From NCBI GenBank assembly GCA_019095985.1, contig CM032669.1:59179896-59243895 (forward strand): DNA of 64,000 nt, in the 5' to 3' direction. The notes under the pieces were generated by a model. That model was given only the letters and a program-made list of their open reading frames with translations. It had not been told where the DNA came from and searched no databases. The position numbers and the translations under genes were made by a program. The stretch is from Streblospio benedicti. Lineage: Eukaryota > Annelida > Polychaeta > Spionida > Spionidae. This document shows positions 11,625 to 23,600 of this stretch, piece after piece (within the stretch, counting starts at the first letter, position 1; every line of letters begins with the position of its first letter).

Positions 11625-14600
11625 CTGTTATTGAAAATATTTGTCTAGTGCAAATTTGTCTTTAAAACTGTAGAAAAGCGTACAACTTTCAAAAAGCAAG
11701 ATTTATACTTTCTTGCAAGTAAACGATTTCATAGTTAGAGCTAACCTAGTCTAAGCAAGGATGGAAACACATTTCTCCCCAGTTTGCAGTTCATTCTCGA
11801 TTCTGATTGGTTAAAAGCCATAGATCAGGTTATCTCCCTACTTTGTGAATGGTAAACACCATCAAGTTATATAATTCGGTTTAACTGGGGAGATAAAAAG
11901 GCAATGGTCTGTTCTATGCACTTGTGGTGTCCAGGCCTGCTCTCGTTCAGTAACGCTCACTCGAGCAGGCCTAGACACCACTCGTGCAAGCTAGTGTTAT
12001 CTTCACACTAAACCAGGCCATTTCCCATTATAACCTATGACTTTTTTTATATACAACTTAGTTTTATAAGATTTGATCATTACACAATAAATTGAACTAC
12101 CAAATTTTCTCATATTAATCAATCAAAAATCATGACAGAGAAGAATATTACCAGCTTTTAAAGAATACTGTAAAGTATTGCTGCTCCTTTTAAATGTGGT
12201 TCTTCTTGCATCTTCGTCATTCAAATTTGGATATGTGCTCCAATGATGTGGTGTTTTTGGCTAGAGATGAAGGAATATATGAAACATGTAAATAACTTAT
12301 TACATCCATACATATAATGCTTCTTGATTTAAATCAACCACCCATGATAGTACAGTAGTCTCTTTAAGAAAGTTTGGAAATACAAAAAATGTTGCTTATT
12401 ATAGGGTGGTTTTTATTGCAGTTCTACAGACGACAGATTGTATTACTGAAAATTAGCCATTTATAATTACATTGTTTACAAAGTATGCTAGTTCATTCCT
12501 TGATTTGTAAGGGTTTTAAATTATTTTATCGGTATTTATGGCATGTAATAAATCTATTATTGTGATACAATGTTATTTGAACACTTGATCATCTTATCAG
12601 TCCCGCAAATTAATCAAGCTCAGTTTTCATTTATCCTCACTTTGTCTAATCAATTTGCCCACTTTTCCCCCCAAATCGCTTTGTTTGTCTTTCTTACTAC
12701 TACACTTCAAACTATTTTAATGTGAAAACAAATGCACGTGTGCCCTATTGACGTAAACAAGAAAACGCCTGGAACGGGTAGAGTATTTCTTAACAATGGA
12801 AACGAAGCGTTTGATGTGTAGTGATTCACCTGTGCATTGTGATTGTTTGTTTAGGTATTTCATCTAGTACACATTACCTGTTACCACAGGAAACTTTTAT
12901 TAGCACTCTCTGCTCCCAAAAATGTCCAATACATGTATATTATACAATCACAAGTATAAAATGTGTTTTAATTCAAAACTAAGAAAATATAGCAATTTTA
13001 AGTACAGAAATTTCCTGTGCATTTATATGGTCACATGTCAATGTTGTCACCACACGGGTCAGTGATCACATGACGTGGTTTCCTTGAGAATACATTTTAT
13101 ATGTTAAGATTAAGACTAAAAATAATAAATTACCTCTACTTTTGCCATGTATCTGTAATATTCTGCACTGTGTGCTGCTGTGTGGTCTTCTAAGTAGAGT
13201 CTCCTTATCAACTCAGGATTGATGCTTTCACTTGCTTTGAGGAGAATATCCTTTATTGCAGAAACAGCCCTTTTGACAGCTTCTTTTTCACCACCAAGTT
13301 TAATAACATTGGTCTGAGTGTCTAGAATAGATATCAATTACTCATTAAATATTTTCAAAATTCTCTTGACATTGAATTCACTTTTTGGTCACATTTGGCC
13401 TTTATTCATAAGTCTCTACCGTACATTATGAATAATATTACATGTACAATACACCTTTGACATCTTTGTGCACGTGATACTATGACAATATTACATAAAA
13501 CTAAAACCATTGAAGTAAAAACATTAATCCTAATAACCAGATATGTAAAGAAAAATATAATAATAAAATTCTATAGAGACATATAGTAAATATAACAATC
13601 TAAGAAATACACAGATTACCAAGTAGTCGTCGGAACGCCAAAATCTCCCGCTCCTAGAAAGCCCCTTTTAAGTCAGCAATTTTAAAAGTAGTAATGCAAA
13701 TATATACATGTATAAAGACTATTGTAGAAAGGCAACACATCTAATCAGAATGAAAACAAAAACACATCATAACTTCGTCAAAAGTGGGTCAAAGTACACC
13801 AAAATCTAATCAGCTCTGGAAAGTAATACAAGTAAGCTAAATATGAAGTTTGGTGATAATCTAAATACTTCTCCGTGTAGAGTTGTAACAAGGTATTAAC
13901 ACATATCGCTCATAAGTTCAAAAGTTCGTCAAAAGTAAGCCAAAGACCACCAACATCAATTCACCTGTGGAGACTAATATAGTGAACAAAATTGTAAAGT
14001 TTAATGACCATAGATGAAATACTTTTCACAGTACAGTGGTAACAATTGTTTTATTTGAATGTTCCATAAATGTTTTTAAGCAGTAGGTCAAAGTACACAA
14101 AAATCAAATCACCTTAGAAGAGTAATATAGTCATACCAAATGTCAAATTGGTGATGATACACCATAAACTGTTACCAGTAGACAGATAAACACAAATTCG
14201 TAATAATTTCTTTTTAAAAACACATCGTAACTTTATCGAAAGTAGGCCAACATACACCAAAATCTAATCAGCTCTGGAGAGTAGTACAATGAAGCTAAAT
14301 ATGAAGGTTGGTGATAATAGGTCAAATACTTCTCCCTGTAGAGTGGTAACAAGGTATTTACACCTAATGCTCATAAGTTCATCAAAAAGTACACCAAAGT
14401 ACAAACACAAATTTTTGAGAAGTACTTTTTTTTTCAAACAAGACATATTCAATTTGCAAAGCAATAACTCAAATAGTCTTTGCATTATGACAGACGTTTA
14501 ATTATCCACAACAGACAGTAAGACAGACATGTGCGGAGAGAAGGAAAGCTTGGGGGAGATTTAATGACAGATTCAGATTTTGAGACAGGGGAGAGGCAAC

Positions 14601-17600
14601 TGAGAAATTCCATATGATCCACCCCATAAGATCTGCACATGTGAAGCCCTGCCGACAAACCACTGAGGATATTTCATTTTGGGAGAAAAACAGATGATGT
14701 GTGCCCCGTGGATCTGCCAATGGAAAGAAATATGTCTTAAGAATTTGAAAAAATTGTGTGATAAAATAAGTAAATACAAACCAATATCAACATCCAATAA
14801 ATCTGACTGATTCTTCCAAATATCATTGATGAACCTCTGATCCAGGTGTGGCAGATAGCCAACTGTTGAGTCTGTTATTTCCTCATTTATATAATACCTA
14901 CAAAAAGGAATATCATTGGAAAATATGCAACTACATTGTATCTTATTCATATATTGCAGTTATATATTTGTAAAGATTCTTGCTAGTACCGTCATAACGA
15001 CAATAAAATCCAACTTTGCTTGCACAAGTAGGGCAGGGAGACTTGGAAGAATGATGTTCAATATAATGAAAGAATAGATGGTGTTACATGTTTATAAATG
15101 CAAATGTAGATGTGTTGGTTTAAGTCTTCTTCCCTGGTATGCAGTTTCAGACGACTCTACATCCACACCAGGTCATTAGCATCCCTGTCTCTATATATCT
15201 TTCTCAACTCTCTCGGGAGCATAAACACATCTCTACCATCACGCAGATGTGCTCATCACTCACATTAGGGTTCACTTGCCTGACCTGTACCCTTTGATGG
15301 GCGCCACATTTTAGGGATGAGTTTGCTCAGCCTCCACCACTTAACTTGTTTAGTGACACAATTTACTTCACTCAACCGACTTTGACGAAATAGATGGTGA
15401 CATCACATGGTTCTATGATGGAAATCACGTCATCAAGTCTTCTGGTAAAATAAGTAATTCCTGTCACTTAACAATAAGCTTTGTGCATTTTTTTTTGTTT
15501 TTAAAAAATCAACCTACACCTTAAATATTTCATGGGCTATAGCGAATTCTTAGCAGGATGCAGATACTACAGTCATACTGTCCACCGAAGCAAACGTTAG
15601 GTCGTCATATCACTTTGTTGAGTACTAAATGGCACAGTAGACTGGAGTGTTTATGTCTTAGTTCATGTTCACATGTAAGTGATATCATAACGATATAGCA
15701 ACGAGTCGTAGTCTCCTCGTTCATGGGATTTTTTTCAACGCATGTAACGGAATAATTGCCTGTGTGACAAGCTTTTTAACCTCCTACGTTCTTTCTATCA
15801 CAAGAAAATTGCTCAAGAAATAGTGCCATAATTGCCTTCCATGTGAATATCAGGGTCAGGATTAGGTGGAAAAGTGCTACTCGTCAGCAGGACCAGTAAC
15901 CCTCAAATATCTACTCGTCCTGCAAAAAAATGTACTCGTCCTCCTTGCACAAAGATCTATATTTGTATGCCAAATTGACCAGAATTGCTACTCGTCAAAA
16001 GGACAAGTTGCTAAAACATTCTACTCATCCTCCACAAGTTTTTACTAGTCAATACAAGCGGATGAGTGGCTAATGTTCACCCTGGAATATACAAATCGCA
16101 TGACGGGCATCGCCTCAGTTCATGGGTGATTTTTCTCTTTTGCATGTGAACATCTGCTTACCATTAAAAATCTTTAAGTGAAGTCACACTTTAAAATTGA
16201 GACTAATAGCTGGAAAATATATCACTCTACTTATTTTGCTTTTCTTTTAAGTTGGTTTTGATGAGCATTTTATAGGCAATCTCATTGATTAATTTTGCAG
16301 ATTTAAACACTATCACAAAAAACACTTAAACAGTCTCTCAACAAACTCTTGACAAGTACTAGCACTAGAAAAAGAAATATAAGAACAATAATCTGAGACC
16401 AAGTGCTATTCACGAAATAAGGATACTTTTAAATGTTTGACCACTGATAATTATACTGTGATTTTCAAACAACAATGACTGTGAGAGTCATGCATTAGTC
16501 TTACATGTGAGAGTCATGCATTAGTCTTACTTCCTCATGTAAGGAATTCCTCACATTGTCCTTTAATGCTGAGCATTGAACATTTGTGCATCTGCCAAAA
16601 AATGCAGAACATGCACTAATAATGTAACGATAAGTATTTAAATTAGGAGCCATCTTATTTTTATACATTATGTTTGTCCTTCAAGAAATATGAATCCAGA
16701 AGCTACAAAGACTTCTGGTATTCTAAAGATTATCAATTTGTTAGGAAAAATATAAGCCTATATTTCATATTACAAAAGTTACCTGTCAATAGCATTTGAT
16801 ACTCTTGATTTAGCATCTGCTATGGCCCGTGGCTCTTTTGAATAAATATGAAAACAAACAGTCTTTTCTTTGTGAGGTTCTGGTTTCACTACAGCTGGAG
16901 TATCAACCTCAACTACCGCTACTTCTTCATCAGAAATGCTATCTTCAACCATTTCACATTCTTTTTCTTCCTCTTCATCACTCAATATTTCGATAGAATG
17001 TGCTATAGTGAGAAGAAACAGGATTATCAGAAACATCCATCTATTTTAAAATGTTTCATATTATTGTTCTTATATTTCTTTTTCTAGTGCTAGTACTTGT
17101 CAAAATAAAATAAAATATATATCAAAATTTAGTCTAAACTGATAATTTAATTTTCAACGTTTTTGAACTCACAGGTTTCTTTTCAAATAACTTCTAAAAT
17201 AAAACTAAATTACAGTATACCTACAATAAAAACATACACATTTTGTAGGTATACTGTAATTTAGTTTTATTTTAGAAGTTATTTGAAAAGGAACCTGTGA
17301 GTTCAAAAACGTTTAAAATTAAATTCTCAGTTTAGACTAAATTTTGATATATGTGTTTTTATTTTATTTTGACAAGTACTAGCACTAGAAAAAGAAATAT
17401 AAGAACAATAATCTGAGACCAAGTGCTATTCACCAAATAAGGATACTTTTAAATGTTTGACCACTGATAATTATACTGTGATTTTCAAACAACAATATCT
17501 TTCTTCCAATGACTAATAAAGCACATTCATAACAAATACTGCTGATGTCTGTTCATTGTTTTTAAGTGTCCACTGGCACCTACTGCTTTAATAGACAGTG

Positions 17601-20600
17601 TAAATAAATGTAAATGTTAAAGACATTCATGTCAACCGACGATGGTGACACAGATTCAAGGTAAATGCAACACCCACCATGAGATGCTAAGAGATCAGCA
17701 AACTTGTCATAGATCGCGTCTTTAGCATAAGCCACTATTGTAATCTGAAACACAAAACACACTGATTGGTTTTCATTAAACCATTTTTCTTTATGAAAAT
17801 AGTTGATAGTTTTTTTACAAAATGAAAGACTATTATTTCCTGTCTTTTTCAGAAATTATTTGAGCATTACTTTGGTTGGAATACTTACTGTTGGAATATT
17901 ACATTTATATTAATCCATGACATTTACAATAACATTTCACTCACTTTTTTAGCATAACTTACATTAATATTTGGATTGTTGACTGCCACGTGTTGTATAC
18001 AATCATACACATCTTGTACGGGATATTTGAGATTTCCGCAGCCCAAAGTTGGCATGGTGATAGATTTCAGACGGTTTTGTTTGGCAAGACTGATGCATTC
18101 ATCAAGGATCTTTTTTAAAACCTGTTTGACACGCATCATACACAATGATATTATTTCAAGTCTTGAAAATAAATGACATAAAAATAGTGTCTACCATAAG
18201 AAATATATCAATATTGCTTTTTATATCATACTATTTTTTTTGTAAATAAATTCATTGGATTTCTTTTTCATATAAATAAAATAATTGATTTTGCAAAAAA
18301 ATCCATTGAAACTCACTGTCATGATATTTTTTATTTTTTAATGTCCATCTTCTGAGATTTCTCTTTCTGTCACCAGATGGCAGCATGTGACAGTAAAAGA
18401 AGTCAGTCAGTGTTTGTTGTGTGAGGGGGGTCGGGGTGCGGCGCTGTAGTTTTGACCCCCTCCCACAACAAACACTGACTGACTTTTTTTACTGTCACGT
18501 GCTGCCATCTGGTGACAGAAAAATGAAGTCTTGGAAGATGGACATTGAAAATGTCCGAAAATATTAAGACAGTGAGTTTCAATGGATGTTTTGCACAATA
18601 AATTATTTTATTTATATATCATACTAATTTCATACCTGTTTTTTTGTAGAATTCCAACTGCGTATACTAACATGTATGACCATTTGACACTTCAGCCTCC
18701 CTAGATTGGCACAATATTCTTGCACTTGCCCTTCTTTTAATCCACCTGCCTCTTTAAAATCCTGGGTACATAATACAGATGGTTATTAAGTCTATTTTTC
18801 ATAACGGCTGAGTCATTATGTAAGGCGTGGGGGGTCAGAACTTTTTTTTAGACAGTGGCGTTATGGACTTCAGACCCCCCCCCCACAGGTTCGCAAATCT
18901 AACATATGACACCCCACGAGTTTGCAAATCTAACATATGACCCCCCCACCAATTCAAAGAATGCCTGAAACATGAATTTCCGACCCCCCCACTTGTATAT
19001 ATGTGACAGAACAGAACTAAATAACCCACAACCGCTCAACACATAATTCACAAAAATGTCTTTAATATGTCCTGGTAGCTATATAATGATATAAACTTTA
19101 TAAAAGAAACAATGGAGCAATATCAGGAAATCGAGATTTAATGCATAAAAGAAAACCTATTTTAAATAGAAAAAGTGGCATATGAAGCAAAGAGAAAGTG
19201 TGATGCGGGATCAGTTGGAGCAACTCATTGGGAGGGTGATGGGGTGGGCGCCACATCTAGGAAAAGTTCATTTCGGCAATACTATAAGAACCCATGTACT
19301 GTAGCTAGCTTCGGGGTCAGACGTAGGATTTTGAAACGGGAGCAAGGGCTAATAAAAATATAAATGTGTGGGAAGTCTTTGCTGGCTACCATAAGCAGTA
19401 TAAGGCTTTTTTATCTATTGAGTATTTTGATAAGAAAATTTTCACTATTTTCTTGCATATGGTGAGAATCTGTATATGCTACATGGCATCTTCTTCCACA
19501 AATAAAACAGTACTGCCTGAAAGATTCATTATTTCAAAGAGAAAGCTGTGCTGACAACATTAATGAATATGTAATATTTTCATATGCAGTCTGAAGATGC
19601 TCCCCATCCCCAGAAAAATTAGAAAAAAATAGACTTAAAGTTTTTTTGTTTTTGATAGAATATTTCAAATGTTTTCCACAAACATCCATGTCCAATGTGC
19701 CCACCAAAGTGCTGGAGACTAGATGATGCCACAAGCACCATTACAAATATTTCACCCGCCATACCCCACCCCTAAAAAGTCTATAAATCAGAACATTTGA
19801 CCCTCCTATTTTTTTTTTCAGTTCAAACTTTTGACCCCCACACACCATACGTTTTCAAACTTCCCACAAACAGCCCACTTGGCATATTCATATTGTATGT
19901 TTTTTATATCTTAATTCTCTTTGATCACATAATGCAGATATTAACATGCATTAATATTGTGATGATAATATCTTAAAGATAATACCTACAATGTAATAAA
20001 ACACCTCTCTCAAATTTTAAACTAACAACACTTTTCTTATATTTCAAAAAAACAAGATTTGTGACATATGGTATGCAGCATGTGGTTCGTATTTTCCCTT
20101 GTTTTCTGTTCTATTTTTGCTGCTTTATAATTCAAAAATCAAAAATAAAATCTAATTTATGTTAGTCCAAATTTATTTAAACATGTTTCAACACCTCCAG
20201 TGTCCTTTTCAATTTAAATTATTATTTTTTTTTTCAAACACCAGTTCCAAAAACATAGAATATTACAATAATTATTAGGTAATATTCTATTTTTTTTTGA
20301 ATTGGTATTTGAAATTTTTTAATTTAAATTGGAAAGGACACTGGAGGTGTTGAAACATGTTTAAATAAATTTGGACTAACATAAATTAATTTTTATTTTT
20401 GATTTTTGATTTATTAAGCAGCAAAAATAGAACAGAAAACAAGGGAAAATCTTATATTTCACACACAAGACATTTCAATTGACACTATCATAGTTGTATA
20501 ATATTCTAAATGGTAACCTGGGTAAATGTTGAGCCGCCCGCTTTGCTAAATGCATTCCCTACAGCGCCAGTTTTTGAGAGATCATCATCATCATTGGCGA

Positions 20601-23600
20601 CACTGTTCACCAGAATGTCTGATGACAGCTTTGTGATGTCCCCAACAACTACAGACAGGTTGTGGAGTGACGGGGCGACATTGCTTGAAGAGGATGCAGT
20701 TCCGTGAGGTATTGTTGAAGTAGCTAAAAACAGTGTGCACATTACAAAGCACATATCAAGGACATGTATTTCAAATTAGAAACAAAACGTAATGTGGAAA
20801 ATTCTACAATTATAAAATAACATACCTGTAGCTGCCTGAAGTACACTTTCAATGTCAGAATAAATCTGATCTTTTTTAAATGAAACAATTTCGATCTGCA
20901 AAAGTACATAATGCTTTATCACCAAACTGTACATGTAAATATGAAAATTTAGAAATTCTATCCAATCGGAACTTCTGTTATTATACATTTTTGTACAGCA
21001 GTACTGGTAGTAATGTGTACCTGTATATCAGGATAAGATGGAGCTACTTCGACAAAACAGTTTGCAAGTTCTCTGGGAGGAACATCCAGATTACCACAGC
21101 CCAACGCAGGAAACGCTATTGATGACATGTTGTTGCTTTTCGCTGTTGTCAAGCAGTCTTTAATTCCATTAATTAAGACCTACAATGCATTTCATTAGGA
21201 GTTACATTACTTTTTTCTGCTTACATGTAACGGATGTTATCTTAACATCACGTAAAGAATTGAGAAAACAAAATCAGAAATCAAAGAACAATTATGATTA
21301 GTAGAAAAGGTATTTTTGTACTAAAATATGTACACATAGAAGTAAATTTTTTATAGTATAAATTACCTGCTTTGTAGAGCTAGGTGTCCATTTTTCAAGA
21401 CCAAGGTGAATGAGTAGCTTAGAATTTAAGCCGTTGGTCATTTTACTAACAGCAATCTTTCCCGGTTTTAAGACCTCCTGCAGCTATTTTTTGCAAATTC
21501 GTCTTGTAACGGTTGCCCAATGATACCTTTAAATGCCTTGGCAATTACACCGCACTCATCAAGAGATTTATTACATTTTCCAAGACTGTTAACAAGAACA
21601 TCAGCCTGAGGTTGAAAACAAATCATTTAGAACTTTTCAAATGCATGTTACCACTAATCATTTTGATATAATATATTGCCATGGTCTCATTGTTCTGGGA
21701 TAGGAAACAAAATTTATCATTACAGAATAACTCATTGAGAAACATTTAACTTAAAATATTTGATTGTCATGACACTTCTTAATTCAGAAATATTATATTC
21801 AAAAAAGTCTTTCCCATTATACTAAAAATTTGAAAATTGGCAAAATCGTTTGAATAATTAGTCAAATAGTTGTTGCTCAACTTAGTTAATTAAAATAATT
21901 TAGCTCTTAGTTGATATATCATTGAAAGTGAGCCAAAGTTTATTACTTCAGACAATTTGATTAGAATATGGTCATAAAATAAAGGCGTACCAATTATTAG
22001 TAAAATTTTATTATTTAGTGACCAACCTTAACTTTTGTGATATCACCCACAGTAACTTTCACATTACTACATTTCTTTTTAATCCCAGCTGATCCTGTAA
22101 CAATTATTAGGAAATGAACATATTTTTATATTCAATTTGATCTATTAGGTCAGACACAAACTTGAAGTTAAAAGCAAATGATGAAAGCAATGAAATTCAG
22201 TATTACATCAATGTAAATCTGTGGGTAAATACATGTAAGTACTGATATTTTTGTAATAGCCTTTGGAATACTTACCTGCAGATGTTGATGCTGTGAAAAC
22301 TTGCTTTATTTCCGAAAAAATATTATCATTCTTAAAGGACACCACTTTGATCTAAAACATAAATTTTTCCTTTCATATTGGTATAAGCTACACTAAACAA
22401 CATGTAGATTATTCATTCATTAACAAGCATTTATTTTAACAAATATTTTTCATTCATTTAAAAAATGCACTTCAGGCATTTTAATACTTTATTTTCTAAT
22501 CCTGATCTAAATACTATCTAAACTATGGATTTCAAATTTATATGAAGTCTAATACATATCTTATTTATACCAAACGTATTAAGAAATCATACAAACATGT
22601 CTTCAAAAAATACCACAATAAGAAAAAAAATATGAACAAAAACATACATTGATATGAGAGAATGCAGTGGCACATTCCAGAAAACACTGAGCAAGCTCTG
22701 CTGGAGGAACATTGAGGTTGCCACAGCCAAGGGCAGGAAATGCGATGGAGGTCAGATTCTTAGCGTTAGCTTTCACAAGACATTCTTTAATGCCTTTTAA
22801 AAGCACCTGTGAATAATTTGTAAGGCCTATATAATGATAATAATTAACAAACAAAAATGCATTATCATTAATTTCTAAACTCTAAAAACCATTACAAAAA
22901 ACAGTATGCAGAAAATACGGCAGTTAATTCTTCAAATGATTAACAAACCATGAGGTTACACAAAGTTTGTCTTCAAAGGGTCTTAATGCGTCTGAATGAG
23001 ACTTAATACGCACAAACACAATAAAAAATACGATAAATCAAAACTGTTAATCTGTAAGTGATAACCTGTTTAGTTTGTGCTCCTGTCCATTTCTCTAATC
23101 CAAGATGGACAATCATCTTACATTGGAGGTTATCACACAGCGTTGATGTTGCTACTGATCCGGGAGACAGACCTCCAGTCTTCTCAAATTCATCCTGTAG
23201 CTTTTGACCGACTTTTTGTCTGAAGGCTTTCGCAATCACTCCACATTGATTTAGGTCTTTGTCCTGGGTTCCAAGACTGTTAACAAGTACCTCAGCCTGG
23301 CATGTATCAAATGAAAATTCATATTAGATTATCCATAGGATATGTTTAAAACTTCAATTATTTTTACCTATATGGTTCTATGGGAACAATATTTCACTTA
23401 AACTTCTATTCTTAGCTGACATCTACATTAACCACTGCTGAAATGATTTTACTGGACTAGGAAGAAGACCAGATGATTATCAAAAATAGTAAGAAATAAA
23501 CTAAATTTACCGAGATTTGTGTTATGTCCCCCACAATGACTTCTAAATTAGAAATTGAAGATGATGCAGGAGACCTAGGATAAAATATCAAAATGATGCA

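Larger units (their letters stand above)
12152..17002 (-). other. PARP gene linker: acidic stretch and KH-like segment exons
   Basis: Exon 17002-16783 begins with an acidic run (LSDEEEEKECEMVEDS) and ends with a structured VCFHIYSKEPRAIADAKSRV. Exons 14897-14782 and 13321-13134 continue with INEEITDSTVGYLPHLDQ and TNVIKLGGEKEAVKRAVSAI, a KH-like 'I.L.G....V..A...I' pattern. Exon 12260-12152 has PKTPHHWSTYPNL, matching the 'P.HW' lead-in before the PARP domain in PARP10/14. No WWE signature was found between the last macrodomain and the catalytic domain. Confidence 0.65.
17678..20723 (-). other. Macrodomain 4 exons of the PARP gene
   Basis: Exon 20723-20518 encodes LSVVVGDITKLSSDILVNSV through GNAFSKAGG. 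18761-18636 encodes the middle (LKCQMVIHVSIRSWN). 18121-17963 encodes SITMPTLGCGNLKYP. 17744-17678 encodes ITIVAYAKDAIYDKFADLLA. The GDI, VNS and GCGN loops of ADP-ribose-binding macrodomains are present; the GGG catalytic-loop position reads KTGAVGNAF. Unlike macrodomains 1-3, the short first exon is fused to the next one and the 231-bp exon is split, so intron positions differ. The last exon ends at a GTGGGT donor that restores phase with the acidic linker. Confidence 0.8.

Noticed and set aside
12352-12430. Third CAGTAG-type MITE
   Set aside because: The ends (CAGTAGTCTC and GCAGTTCTAC) are suggestive but too decayed to delimit.
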